From NCBI GenBank assembly GCA_019187365.1, contig JABARE010000004.1, positions 1 to 64,000 of the forward strand: DNA of 64,000 nucleotides, read 5' to 3'. The notes beneath the pieces were generated by a model. That model did no database searches. It worked only from the letters and a program-made list of their open reading frames with translations, and was not told where the DNA came from. This DNA comes from Saprospiraceae bacterium (GTDB taxonomy: Bacteria > Bacteroidota > Bacteroidia > Chitinophagales > Saprospiraceae). Within the stretch, counting starts at the first letter, position 1; each line of letters opens with the position of its first letter. Position numbers and translations under genes: made by a program. Below, piece after piece: positions 41,980 through 51,368 of this stretch.

Positions 41980-42963
41980 TCACTCATCTTCGGCCTGTTG
42001 TTTTCGCCGGGCGATTTGGTTTGCGTCCATGAGGTCGCGGTTTACGGCCACCGCGGCATTGAGCTCGAAGCCAAGCAGAAGGATCATTGTGTTGATGCGC
42101 ATCCAGACGAGCGTGATGATGAGCGCGCTGATCGCTCCGTACACTTTGTGATAGGTACTATACGACTGGATGAACATGCCGAATAAAACAGACGTTCCTA
42201 TGGATGCCAACGTGGCAAACAACGCACCCGGAGAGAGGCCTCGGATGGGCTTGTACAGTGCTGGCCCAAAGCGATACACCAGGCTGATGACAGCGTAAAA
42301 GAGCACCAGCGTGATGAGATAGTTCAACGATTTGATGGCCAGCTTAACCAATCCGCCCCACTGGAGGTAATCCAGCATCAGACGCAATATTTTTTCTCCA
42401 AAAATGATGGAAAGAATCGACAGGATGAGCAAGCCCCCGAGCGCAATGGTAAGGGCAAAGGCCGTGAAGCGGGTTTCCAGCCAGTTGCGCTTTCGGAAAC
42501 TGGAATTATACGTTTTGTCGAATCCGCGCATCATCGCCAGGATGCCTTCAGATCCGAAATAGATGGCCAGGACAAAACCGATGGACAACAAACCGCTTTG
42601 TGCGCGGGGCCTGAGTTGCGCAATGAGGTCATGGATGACGTAGTCTTTTGCGCCTGGCGGCAGGATTGACTGCAATGCCTGCTCAAGTGCTGAATAAAAA
42701 TCGAGTTCGCGGGGCAGGTAGGCCGTCAAGGTAAAGAGGGAAATCAACGACGGGAACAGGGCCAGAAAAAAATGATAGGTCATCGCGCTTGCACGCGTGT
42801 TGAGGTCGTTTCGCTGGGATTCCTGATACAAAAATTGAGCTACATCGTAAAGGCGAACCCCTCTGAACCCAGGCATCGTGTGCGACCGCATCCATTGCAG
42901 CGCACCGTCTACCAGGGGCATCCCCAGTAGAATTTTTTTCCAGTCAGCAGCTTGCTTGCTCAA
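41980..42963 (-). CDS. YihY/virulence factor BrkB family membrane protein
   Basis: 327 residues with about six membrane helices. Family marks: NDLNTRASAMTYHFFLALFPSLISLFTL, GSEGILAMMRGFDKTYN, and RGLSPGALFATLASIGTSVLFGMFIQSY followed by YGAISALIITLVWMRINTMILLLGFELNA. Function in the family is not settled. The start overlaps the end of the thioesterase gene by 20 bp. Confidence 0.9.
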   Translation of the reverse strand: MSKQAADWKKILLGMPLVDGALQWMRSHTMPGFRGVRLYDVAQFLYQESQRNDLNTRASAMTYHFFLALFPSLISLFTLTAYLPRELDFYSALEQALQSILPPGAKDYVIHDLIAQLRPRAQSGLLSIGFVLAIYFGSEGILAMMRGFDKTYNSSFRKRNWLETRFTAFALTIALGGLLILSILSIIFGEKILRLMLDYLQWGGLVKLAIKSLNYLITLVLFYAVISLVYRFGPALYKPIRGLSPGALFATLASIGTSVLFGMFIQSYSTYHKVYGAISALIITLVWMRINTMILLLGFELNAAVAVNRDLMDANQIARRKQQAEDE

Positions 42964-43366
42964 AAGGTCCTGCGAGTTTTTGAATGATCCATTCCGGGGC
43001 TGAAGTTCTTTTCCGGGTTACGGCATCTACAAAACACAAGGTCACCCGGGCTGAATTCAGCAACTTATCAGCTTCGTTGAACACTTCCGTATCAAATCTT
43101 AGGTGTGATCCATCGATGGGGTGAACAAACGTTCGTAAGGTTAGCAAGTCATCGTATGCGGCAGGGCGTAGATAACGAACGTTCATAGAGACAACGGGAA
43201 GCCAGATGCCATATTCGCGTTCGAGATCGGCATAACGAATGCCTGCTGCACGCATTGCTTCCACGCGGGCGATCTCATAATACTGTGCATAGTTGCCATA
43301 GTACACATAACCCATCTGGTCTGTTTCACTATAGCGAACCCTGATTTGCGTTTCGTGACGGATCAT
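42944..43366 (-). CDS. Acyl-CoA thioesterase (YbgC/FadM-like hot-dog fold)
   Basis: 140 residues from ATG 43366; the frame is open to 43396 but the family begins at about RHETQIRVRYSETDQMGYVYYGNYAQYYE, where the Asp of ETDQMGYV is the catalytic residue. The remainder (VSMNVRYLRPAAYDDLL, RFDTEVFNEADKLLNSARVTLCFVD) is the typical hot-dog strand order. It cleaves acyl-CoA in the cytoplasm. Middle gene of an apparent operon with arginine deiminase upstream (38 bp) and YihY downstream. Confidence 0.88.
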   Translation of the reverse strand: MIRHETQIRVRYSETDQMGYVYYGNYAQYYEIARVEAMRAAGIRYADLEREYGIWLPVVSMNVRYLRPAAYDDLLTLRTFVHPIDGSHLRFDTEVFNEADKLLNSARVTLCFVDAVTRKRTSAPEWIIQKLAGPFEQASC

Positions 43367-43404
43367 TGAGACTCCCTTATGTTTGGATGCGGCCAAGATT
43401 CCAT

Positions 43405-44664
43405 TCAGGAATGCAACCGATCACGTAAAACCGGGCAAGACATACAGTGTGGACCACCGCGTGCCCGCGACAATTCGCTGGACGGAAGCGTGATGATGGT
43501 GTTTTTTAGTGAATCCGGATCGATGTCAGAACGCAGGAAGTCCTCCGCGTGCAATAAATCGTACCCGGCATCCCGGAACGCCTTTTCGGTTTTTGGATTG
43601 CGATCGTAGGTCAGCGCAACACCCGGCCGGATGGTAAGCAGGTTGCATCCATCGGTCCACTGTTCTCTTTCCTGATAGGGCGACTCGCCGTTTCCACTCC
43701 AGATAAATGAAACATCCCTGGAGAGCTCTGCCTGCATGAAGTCGCGGACAGATGGATATTCTTCCATCTCGCCCGTTTTCCGGTGAACGGTAACGTAGGA
43801 TCCAAGACCATCTTTTACAATGGGCTTGAACGCTACAAAATGGTCGTGGTTGATCTGCGTAAAAATCGTATCGATGTGCATGAACGATCTTTCTTTGGGA
43901 ACGTCAACTTCCACCACGTTATCGATCAGTCCGCGTTCAAACAAAACCCCTTTGAGGGTTAGCAGCGCGTGATCGGTGGTGCGCTCGCTGCTCCCGATCA
44001 GCAGATATTCGTCGTTGATCAGCATCAGGTCACCCCCTTCGATGCTGATGGGTTCGCCTTTGCGTGATGGCGGGAATTCGTCGACGAGGTTGAGATTGAT
44101 CAGTTTTTTTTCTTTCGCCAGGTAACTGAAATCCGGATGGGCGTGAAGGATAAACCGGGTGAGCAGGTTTTCGCGATGCCGTACCGACTTTGCTGCTTTG
44201 GTGATGACGATGTGATCCTTGATGGTCAGGGCAATGTCGCGTGTAAAAATAAAATTCGGTATGGGGTCGAATAAGATATGGTCTTCTTTGCGGTAATAGC
44301 CCGAAATGAGCACTTCAGCCAGGGTGCCGTGGTCCAGATTGCAAAGGGTGGTGAAAAATGCCTTGGGCAATTCTTCGAAATCCCGGATGAGGTCCATGAG
44401 TTCCCCTTTGATCGCATCGTTGGCATCGAGGGCTTGGCGAATCAACTCCTGGGTCTCCAATACCTGGTCACGGCCGAGAAAACGAACGAGCACCGATTCA
44501 AAAATGCGATGCTCCGCCCGCATGGTGGGGAGGTGAACGATGTCGTCAAACAAGAGCTCGTTGGCTCGTCTGGGACTGATCCGGTCAATTCCCTCGTCGG
44601 GACTGTGCACAATGACCTTGCGCAATTTTCCTATTTCCGAATCTACGTAAAATCCCCCTTCCAT
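43405..44664 (-). CDS. arcA: Arginine deiminase family protein
   Basis: 419 residues from ATG 44664. The promoter motif at 44683-44690 overlaps the first possible ATG (44685), so the downstream one is chosen. Arginine deiminase converts arginine to citrulline and ammonia. The active-site elements are all present: FTRD, EGGD, HIDTIF and the nucleophile Cys in GGPHCMSCP. No carbamate kinase or ornithine transcarbamylase follows, so the usual ADI energy pathway is not encoded here and the role may be arginine use as a nitrogen source. Confidence 0.9.
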   Translation of the reverse strand: MEGGFYVDSEIGKLRKVIVHSPDEGIDRISPRRANELLFDDIVHLPTMRAEHRIFESVLVRFLGRDQVLETQELIRQALDANDAIKGELMDLIRDFEELPKAFFTTLCNLDHGTLAEVLISGYYRKEDHILFDPIPNFIFTRDIALTIKDHIVITKAAKSVRHRENLLTRFILHAHPDFSYLAKEKKLINLNLVDEFPPSRKGEPISIEGGDLMLINDEYLLIGSSERTTDHALLTLKGVLFERGLIDNVVEVDVPKERSFMHIDTIFTQINHDHFVAFKPIVKDGLGSYVTVHRKTGEMEEYPSVRDFMQAELSRDVSFIWSGNGESPYQEREQWTDGCNLLTIRPGVALTYDRNPKTEKAFRDAGYDLLHAEDFLRSDIDPDSLKNTIITLPSSELSRARGGPHCMSCPVLRDRLHS

Positions 44665-44682
44665 GACCGTTGCATTGTACGG

Positions 44683-44690
44683 CAAAGGTA
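44683..44690 (-). promoter_or_regulatory. Promoter -7 element TACCTTTG for the arginine deiminase operon
   Basis: Exact minus-strand TAnnTTTG match, 18 bp upstream of the chosen ATG at 44664. Confidence 0.5.
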
Positions 44691-44795
44691 TTCTTTTTTT
44701 TGCAAGGGCCTTAACCCGGAAGGCAATCTAGCACAGGAGGGGTGTGAGAACATTCTGATCACTCCATGAATTGGATGCAATAACCAACGTGGGAT

Positions 44796-45404
44796 TTATG
44801 GAGTAACGCAACATTTTCCGAAAGCACGACGGCTGCCTTCTGCGTCGACGATTTCGAAAAAGTACACCCCCGGCGCAAAATTTTCCCGCAACAATATAAA
44901 AACATGTTCGTCGGTTGTGGTGCGGTAGAGGATGCGAGCGTCCGAACTGAAAAATGTCACCAGGTGCGGCCCTTTCCCCGGTGAAAAAAATAAGGTGGAA
45001 GAAGTTTGGAGTGGGTGGGGTCGCAATTGATATCCCGAGCGCAGGTCGAGCAGGTGCACAGTCGCCTCTTCGCTGAATCCGAGGTTGCCCAAAGCGAGTT
45101 TGTAACGGTTTGTGGCATTGATCGTCGGCTGCCGGTGCAGGAAGGTATAGGTCACGGCTTCTACCGGACTGCCGCATACTCCGGCGATTTCTCCCACTTC
45201 TTCAAACAGGGTCCTGTCTGCTGCATGCAAAATGTGGATGCCATTGCAGGTAGCCCCCTGGGTCATTTGCCACTCCAGCAGTACGGATTTTCCGGATTCC
45301 GTTGCGGTGAAGTAGTGCAAAATGGTTTGTGCCTGGATGGTGAGATCAAAAGGCAGTGAAATGGACATTAGGAGCAGGAAATCGCGGCTAAACATGAACA
45401 TCAT
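44796..45404 (-). CDS. Small secreted protein with T9SS C-terminal domain
   Basis: 202 residues. The signal peptide ends near LTIQAQ. The first half is the frequent spacer domain (GKSVLLEWQMTQGATCNGIHILHAADRTLFEEVGEI), and the rest a T9SS sorting domain ending in FAPGVYFFEIVD...FGKCCVTP. There is no catalytic domain, so it may be little more than a surface-delivered module or a degraded cargo protein. Confidence 0.72.
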   Translation of the reverse strand: MMFMFSRDFLLLMSISLPFDLTIQAQTILHYFTATESGKSVLLEWQMTQGATCNGIHILHAADRTLFEEVGEIAGVCGSPVEAVTYTFLHRQPTINATNRYKLALGNLGFSEEATVHLLDLRSGYQLRPHPLQTSSTLFFSPGKGPHLVTFFSSDARILYRTTTDEHVFILLRENFAPGVYFFEIVDAEGSRRAFGKCCVTP

Positions 45405-45533
45405 GCTAAAAACGATCCGCTTGTGAGAATGTTGAGCGCTTACCCGGGTGAAACAGCACCATTCCCGTTGGGCAAGATTGACAGGGTCGTCGCGGATGGG
45501 TTTCGCGGTGAGAACGGAAAAAGTAAAATGAAG

Positions 45534-45541
45534 TATCTTTC
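45534..45541 (+). promoter_or_regulatory. Candidate promoter -7 element TATCTTTC for tdh-kbl
   Basis: One mismatch to TAnnTTTG; ends 17 bp before the tdh start at 45559. Confidence 0.3.
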
Positions 45542-45558
45542 GCGGCTAAAACAAATGC

Positions 45559-46509
45559 ATGGCTAAAATCTTAGTCCTCGGCGCAAACGGGCAGGTAGGA
45601 ACGGTATTGTCGGAGGCATTGCGCCGGCGATGGGGAAGAGAGGAAGTGCTGACCTCAGATCTGAACGCACCACGGCAACAGTCCGGACCCCACCTTTTGC
45701 TCGACGTTCGCGATGAGGCAGGTCTGCGCAAGGTCATAGAAGAGAATGGCGTGCGGCAGATTTACCACCTGGCAGCCATCCTCTCGGCCAGAGGGGAAAA
45801 GGATCCCCTGCAGACCTGGAAGATCAACATGGATGGCCTGCTCAACGTATTGGAAAGCGCCGTGGCCTGCCATTTGGAACGGGTATTTTATCCGAGCTCT
45901 ATGGCCGTTTTTGGCCCCACGACCCCCCGTGAAATGACCCCACAGGAGGCCAGCTTTATACCGGCCACGGTCTATGGCATCAGCAAGTACAGTGGCGAAT
46001 TGTGGTGCAATTATTACGCCGGGCGCTATGGCCTCGACGTGAGGTCCATTCGCTATCCGGGGATCGTGGGCTGGCAATCGCCTCCGGGTGGCGGAACCAC
46101 CGATTACGCGGTGGAAATTTTCCACGCAGCCTTGCTTCACGGCAAATACACCTGTTTTTTGAAACCGGATACGCGCCTCCCGATGATGTATATGGACGAC
46201 AGCATCCGGGCAACCCTGGAGCTCATGGATGCTCCCACAGAGAAGATCAGGCACCGCACTGCCTATAACCTGACGGCAATGAGTTTTACTCCGGAGGAAC
46301 TCGCGGCTGAAATTTGCAGACACCTTCCGGGTTTTCACATTGAGTACAAGCCCGATTTCCGGCAAGCCATTGCCGATTCGTGGACGGCGAGCATAGATGA
46401 CGGCTGCGCCCGGGAAGAATGGGGATGGCGTCCTGACTACGACCTTGCACAAATGACTGCAGACATGATCAAACAGCTCAACAGCAATCCGGATTTGCTC
46501 AAAGGCTGA
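45559..46509 (+). CDS. tdh: L-threonine 3-dehydrogenase, SDR type
   Basis: 316 residues. It oxidises threonine to 2-amino-3-oxobutyrate with NAD. The extended short-chain dehydrogenase fold shows the nucleotide loop LGANGQVGTVL, HLAAILSARGEKDP, the catalytic YGISK (Tyr139, Lys143) and RYPGIVGW...GGGTTDYAVEIFHAAL, the signature of the epimerase-like threonine dehydrogenases of Bacteroidota. kbl follows 21 bp downstream and uses the product, so the two form one degradation operon. Confidence 0.92.
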   Translation: MAKILVLGANGQVGTVLSEALRRRWGREEVLTSDLNAPRQQSGPHLLLDVRDEAGLRKVIEENGVRQIYHLAAILSARGEKDPLQTWKINMDGLLNVLESAVACHLERVFYPSSMAVFGPTTPREMTPQEASFIPATVYGISKYSGELWCNYYAGRYGLDVRSIRYPGIVGWQSPPGGGTTDYAVEIFHAALLHGKYTCFLKPDTRLPMMYMDDSIRATLELMDAPTEKIRHRTAYNLTAMSFTPEELAAEICRHLPGFHIEYKPDFRQAIADSWTASIDDGCAREEWGWRPDYDLAQMTADMIKQLNSNPDLLKG

Positions 46510-46530
46510 GACTAAAAAAAATTGCGTTGT

Positions 46531-47721
46531 ATGTTACTAGATTTAGACCGGCTGAAAGGTGAATTGCAGACCCTTCGCGATGAGGGCCTCTACAAAACGG
46601 AACGGACGATCACGACCCCCCAGGGTGCGGTCATTCGCACAGTTGAAGGGGGCGAAGTCTTGAACTTTTGTGCCAACAATTACCTTGGCCTGTCTTCACA
46701 CCCCAGGGTCATCGAAGCGGCCAAAAAGGCCATCGACCGGTACGGCTATGGCATGTCTTCCGTTCGCTTTATCTGTGGAACCCAGGACCAGCACAAGGAA
46801 CTCGAGCGCAAAACGGCGGAATTTCTCGGAATGGAGGACTGCATACTTTACGCAGCGGCCTTTGATGCAAACGGAGGTCTCTTCGAACCCCTGTTGCAGG
46901 AAAACGACGCCATCGTTTCCGACGAACTCAACCACGCATCCATCATCGACGGGATCCGCCTGTGTAAAGCCAGAAGAAAGCGTTATAAACACAACGATAT
47001 GGAGGACCTGAAGGAGCTTCTCCGGCTTGTCGGTTGCTCGAGGCGTGTGATGATCGCAACTGACGGAGTGTTTTCAATGGATGGTACCATTGCCCAACTC
47101 GACGCCATCTGTTCGCTGGCCGAACGCTACGGGGCCATGGTCATGGTCGACGAATGCCATGCAACCGGATTTTTAGGGAAGACCGGCAGGGGTACTCACG
47201 AATACCGGGACGTGATGAACCGGGTTGACATCATCACCGGAACATACGGCAAAGCGCTTGGTGGCGCATCCGGCGGATTTACGGCAGGACGCAAGGAAGT
47301 CATCGAATTGCTCCGGCAACGGTCGCGGCCCTACCTCTTTTCCAATACCCTTGCGCCCTCCATCGTGGGAGGATCATTAGAGGTGCTCGACCTGCTGAGC
47401 TCTTCTACCGAGTTGAGAGACCGCCTCGAAGCCAACGCGAAATATTTCCGCAAGGCCATGACGGATGCGGGATTTGATATCCTGCCAGGCGAACATCCCA
47501 TTGTTCCCGTCATGCTGTACGATGCACCCCTGGCCCAGAAATTTGCAGAAGAACTGCTTCGGGAAGGCATTTACGTCATTGGCTTTTTCTACCCCGTAGT
47601 CCCGCTTGGGAAAGCCCGCATCCGGGTTCAGATTTCCGCCATCCACGAACAGGCGCATCTGGAAACTTGCGTCGACGCATTCACGCGCGTGGGCAGGGCC
47701 CTGGGTGTGCTGCAGTCGTGA
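46531..47721 (+). CDS. kbl: Glycine C-acetyltransferase (2-amino-3-ketobutyrate CoA ligase)
   Basis: 396 residues from ATG 46531; the TTG at 46522 is a weaker alternative. This PLP enzyme cleaves 2-amino-3-oxobutyrate with CoA to glycine and acetyl-CoA. Marks: [66 protein letters not shown] and the PLP Lys241 in [12 protein letters not shown]. Length matches the E. coli enzyme. Confidence 0.95.
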   Translation: MLLDLDRLKGELQTLRDEGLYKTERTITTPQGAVIRTVEGGEVLNFCANNYLGLSSHPRVIEAAKKAIDRYGYGMSSVRFICGTQDQHKELERKTAEFLGMEDCILYAAAFDANGGLFEPLLQENDAIVSDELNHASIIDGIRLCKARRKRYKHNDMEDLKELLRLVGCSRRVMIATDGVFSMDGTIAQLDAICSLAERYGAMVMVDECHATGFLGKTGRGTHEYRDVMNRVDIITGTYGKALGGASGGFTAGRKEVIELLRQRSRPYLFSNTLAPSIVGGSLEVLDLLSSSTELRDRLEANAKYFRKAMTDAGFDILPGEHPIVPVMLYDAPLAQKFAEELLREGIYVIGFFYPVVPLGKARIRVQISAIHEQAHLETCVDAFTRVGRALGVLQS

Positions 47722-47928
47722 CCACCTCAGCAGTGACCGCTTCCAATTTAATCCATTTATTTCACATTAGATTTATTTTATATACATAAGTTTCTAAATA
47801 TAAATATTATATAAATTAAAAATAAAATATATATAAAAATTGTAGCCTTTGCAAGCCAACAATTCGCGCTCCGGTGCGTTCTTATGCCGTTGCCCGCTTC
47901 TTAATACGAAACATTTCGTACATTTGGT

Positions 47929-47936
47929 GTTCTTTT
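47929..47936 (+). promoter_or_regulatory. Promoter -7 element TACATTTG upstream of the tricorn protease gene
   Basis: Exact TAnnTTTG match, 13 bp before the ATG at 47950. An AT-rich tract (47760-47840) lies upstream; TAGCCTTTG at 47843 is a weaker alternative giving a longer leader. Confidence 0.4.
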
Positions 47937-47949
47937 AAAAATCTAACGC

Positions 47950-50900
47950 ATGTACAAAGCCCTTTTACTTTTTGCACTTGTCGCATTCAGTGCCCTGAAC
48001 GCTCAGGAAGCACGCCTGCTGCGCTTTCCAACGATCCACGACAACGTCATCGCCTTCAGTTATGCGGGCGACCTTTACTCCGTGCCCGCGACCGGGGGCG
48101 TTGCACGACGGCTCACTAGCCACGTCGGAAACGAACTGTTTGCCCGTTTCTCACCCGACGGCAGGCACCTCGCATTCTGCGGTCAATACGACGGCAATAC
48201 CGAGATCTACCTGATGCCGGCACAGGGCGGGGAACCCAAACGGCTGACCCACACGGCCACCCTGGGGCGTGACGACGTATCCGATCGCATGGGGCCTAAC
48301 AACGTTTGCATCGGCTGGAAAGGCAACGACAGCATCATCTACCGCAGCCGGTGGAGGGAGTTCAACGATTTTAAAGGTCAACTCTACCTCGTGCCTGTTG
48401 TGGGTGGTGTATCACGGCAACTCCCCTTCAACCACGGCGGATTTTGCTCTTATGCACCCGACGGCAACCGGCTTGCCTACAACCACGTGTTCCGCGAATT
48501 CCGCACCTGGAAACGATATTCCGGTGGAATGGCCGACGACATCCGCATTTTTGATTTTTCCACAAAGAAAAGTGAAAAAATCACCAGCAATCCGAACCAG
48601 GATATCATCCCCATGTGGGTAGGAGATAGGATTTATTACCTGTCGGACCGCGAAAAGCGGATGAACCTCTATGCCTACGACACCAGGACACGCCAAACTA
48701 CTAAGGTCACAGACTTCGTTGAATTCGACTGCAAGTTCCCCTCGCACAACGGGCAGTGGATCGTTTTCGAAAATGGGGGCTTCATCTACAAACTCAACAC
48801 CGCAACAGACCGCTATGAAAAGGTGTCGATCCAGATTCAGGAGGATCTCTCCGCAGGAAGGGACCAACTGGTCAATGTCAGGGATTACATAGAGTCATGG
48901 GACATCGGCCCTGACGGTAGCCGGGCGGTTTACGTAGCCCGGGGGGATGTGTTTACCGTACCCGCTAAAAATGGTGCTACCAGAAACCTCACCCAATCGT
49001 CGGGTGCACACGATCGCAACGCCAGCTGGTCTCCCGATGGAAGGCACATCGCCTACATCAGCGACCAGACGGGAGAAGATGAAATCTATATGGTTTCCGC
49101 GGATGGTCGAACTGCACCCATTCAACTGACCCAGCAGGGCGATAATTACAAATACGGGATCGAGTGGTCTCCCGACTCCAAAAAGCTGGTTTATGCCAAC
49201 CGCAAACAGCAGCTTTACGTTGTGGACGTGACCACGCGCGTTCAAACGCTCGTCTACACTTCACCCGTGTTTGAGATTGCGCAGTACACCTGGTCTCCTG
49301 ACAGCAGGTACGTAGCCTATACGCAACCGGAGCGAAAGGGCAATTCAAGCATCGCCTTATACGACTTGAACTCGGGAAAGATCACTTCGATTACCGAGTT
49401 GTGGTTCCAGTCTTTTTCTCCGGCATTCAGCAGTGACGGCAAATACCTCTTTTTTGTATCTGAACGGAGCTTCAGTCCCCGGTACAACAACCTCGAATGG
49501 AACCACGCTTACTTCGACCTTGGGAAGATTTACATGGTTCCTCTGAGAAAGGAATTTCCGAATCCTTTTGATCCCAAATCGGATGAAGTGGTCGTAACCA
49601 GTGAGCCGGAGAAGCCAGTGTCGTCTCCGGTAACCGATAAATCCCAAAAGGACAAGAAGACCAAGGAAGTTAAGAAACCAACTTCTGATACTTCCAAAAT
49701 GGGTGTGGCGATCGAATTCGACGGCATTTTTGACCGGGTGATCGAATTGCCGGGCTCGGCAGGCAATTACTACGGACTTAAATCGGTAGGTGACAAGTTG
49801 TACTATTTTAAGAATGCCCTTGGTGAAGATACGCGGTGGCTGGTATACGATCTCAAAGCACGCAAGGAGACCGAGCTCAGCAATAACGTGTATGGAGCAT
49901 CCTTTTCACCGGATGGGAAAAAGGTCATGGTCAGCTCTCGCAATGCCCAATACATCATCGATGCACCCACTTCCAAGGTGCAGCTCGAATCGCCGTTGGA
50001 TCTGGGCGGACTGCAATTGAAGTTGCAACGGAAGGCTGAGTGGAGTCAGATCTTTCACGAAAGCTGGCGCCAGATGCGCGATTTCGTTTATGCTCCTAAT
50101 TTACATGGCGTAGACTGGAACGGTTTGCGCAAAACATACGCGCAGTTATTGCCACACGTCAACCATCGTGCAGACCTGAGTTATGTAATCGGTGAACTCA
50201 TCGGCGAGCTCAACCTCGGCCACGCTTATGTTGGCGGGGGAGATTATCCCAAAGCAGACCGGATTTCTCTGGGATTGCTCGGAGCCGAACTGAACCGTGA
50301 CGCTTCGGGCTATTTCAGAATCAACCGCATCCTGAAAGGCCAAAACTGGAGCAAATCACTTCGCTCACCTCTGGCAGAACATGGTAAAAACGTCAAAGAA
50401 GGGGATTACATCCTTTCAGTAGATGGCAAATCGGTCAAAGATGTGTCAGACCTTTACGAATTGCTCGTGGGAAAGGCGGATAAACAAGTCGTTCTCAAAA
50501 TAAATTCCACTCCAGGGGAGCAGGGTTCTCGCGAACTAACGGTTGTTCCCATTGCCGATGAACACAATTTATACTACTACAACTGGGTTCAGAAGAACAT
50601 TGAAAAAGTTGACAAGGCAACCAATGGCAGGGTTGGGTATCTGCACATTCCCAACATGGGGCCTGACGGATTGAATGAATTTGTCAAACATTTCTATCCA
50701 CAACTCATAAAGGAAGCCATTATCATTGACGACCGCGGCAATGGTGGTGGAAATGTTTCTCCTCATATCATCGAGCGCCTGCGCCGTGAGCCCGTTCAGG
50801 TTGTCGTGGCACGCAACGGAGCGCCTTCCTTCGAACCGGTGGAACAAATTGTGGGACCCAAAATAGCCCTGATAGACGAATATTCGGCCAGCGACGGCGA

Positions 50901-51228
50901 TATCTTCGCATACCGTTTCCGCAAGCACAAGCTCGGCCCCGTCATTGGCAAACGTTCATGGGGAGGAGTCGTCGGCATTCGCGGTAGCCTGCCCATTGTC
51001 GACAAGGGATATCTCAACCGTCCGGAGTTTTCTCGATACAACGTCGAGGGTACCCAATGGGAAATTGAGGGCTATGGCGTAGATCCGGACATCCCGGTCG
51101 AAAACGATCCTTATGAGAGCTACATGGGGCAGGATGCGCAGCTCGACAAGGCGATCGAACGCATGCTGGGGATGATCAAAGACAAGCGCTTCGCTGAACC
51201 GCCACCGCCACCGTATCCGGTGAAGTGA
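47950..51228 (+). CDS. Tricorn protease homologue (S41 family)
   Basis: 1092 residues with a signal peptide (MYKALLLFALVAFSALNAQ), so periplasmic. Residues about 20-560 form propeller repeats with PD40-type signatures (RFSPDGRHLAF, SWSPDGRHIAY, EWSPDSKKLVY). After a Lys-rich linker a mixed domain follows, then a PDZ domain (about 800-870, VKEGDYILSVDGKSV) and the S41 core with NLGHAYVGG, IDDRGNGGGN and DEYSASDGDIFAYRFRKHKLGPVIGKRSWGG. By family knowledge it degrades peptides to short fragments. It may process imported peptides, in line with the SusCD/metalloprotease locus (inference). Confidence 0.92.
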   Translation: MYKALLLFALVAFSALNAQEARLLRFPTIHDNVIAFSYAGDLYSVPATGGVARRLTSHVGNELFARFSPDGRHLAFCGQYDGNTEIYLMPAQGGEPKRLTHTATLGRDDVSDRMGPNNVCIGWKGNDSIIYRSRWREFNDFKGQLYLVPVVGGVSRQLPFNHGGFCSYAPDGNRLAYNHVFREFRTWKRYSGGMADDIRIFDFSTKKSEKITSNPNQDIIPMWVGDRIYYLSDREKRMNLYAYDTRTRQTTKVTDFVEFDCKFPSHNGQWIVFENGGFIYKLNTATDRYEKVSIQIQEDLSAGRDQLVNVRDYIESWDIGPDGSRAVYVARGDVFTVPAKNGATRNLTQSSGAHDRNASWSPDGRHIAYISDQTGEDEIYMVSADGRTAPIQLTQQGDNYKYGIEWSPDSKKLVYANRKQQLYVVDVTTRVQTLVYTSPVFEIAQYTWSPDSRYVAYTQPERKGNSSIALYDLNSGKITSITELWFQSFSPAFSSDGKYLFFVSERSFSPRYNNLEWNHAYFDLGKIYMVPLRKEFPNPFDPKSDEVVVTSEPEKPVSSPVTDKSQKDKKTKEVKKPTSDTSKMGVAIEFDGIFDRVIELPGSAGNYYGLKSVGDKLYYFKNALGEDTRWLVYDLKARKETELSNNVYGASFSPDGKKVMVSSRNAQYIIDAPTSKVQLESPLDLGGLQLKLQRKAEWSQIFHESWRQMRDFVYAPNLHGVDWNGLRKTYAQLLPHVNHRADLSYVIGELIGELNLGHAYVGGGDYPKADRISLGLLGAELNRDASGYFRINRILKGQNWSKSLRSPLAEHGKNVKEGDYILSVDGKSVKDVSDLYELLVGKADKQVVLKINSTPGEQGSRELTVVPIADEHNLYYYNWVQKNIEKVDKATNGRVGYLHIPNMGPDGLNEFVKHFYPQLIKEAIIIDDRGNGGGNVSPHIIERLRREPVQVVVARNGAPSFEPVEQIVGPKIALIDEYSASDGDIFAYRFRKHKLGPVIGKRSWGGVVGIRGSLPIVDKGYLNRPEFSRYNVEGTQWEIEGYGVDPDIPVENDPYESYMGQDAQLDKAIERMLGMIKDKRFAEPPPPPYPVK

Positions 51229-51368
51229 GTACGACGTCGGAATGGAACCGGTCCGTTTAGTGAATGCATCCAACGACCGATGAATGGTCTTGATCTAAAA
51301 ACCTGAGGGAACGATTTGAATGATTCGACATTTATGATGAAAATGATCACACCAACCGAGTGCAATCC

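Noticed and set aside
45655..46452. Minus-strand open frame of 265 codons opposite tdh
   Set aside because: Shadow of the threonine dehydrogenase gene; no motif in its translation.
47750..47850. Very AT-rich tract considered as a replication origin
   Set aside because: No DnaA-box cluster or origin-linked genes are near; it is more likely the promoter region of the tricorn gene.
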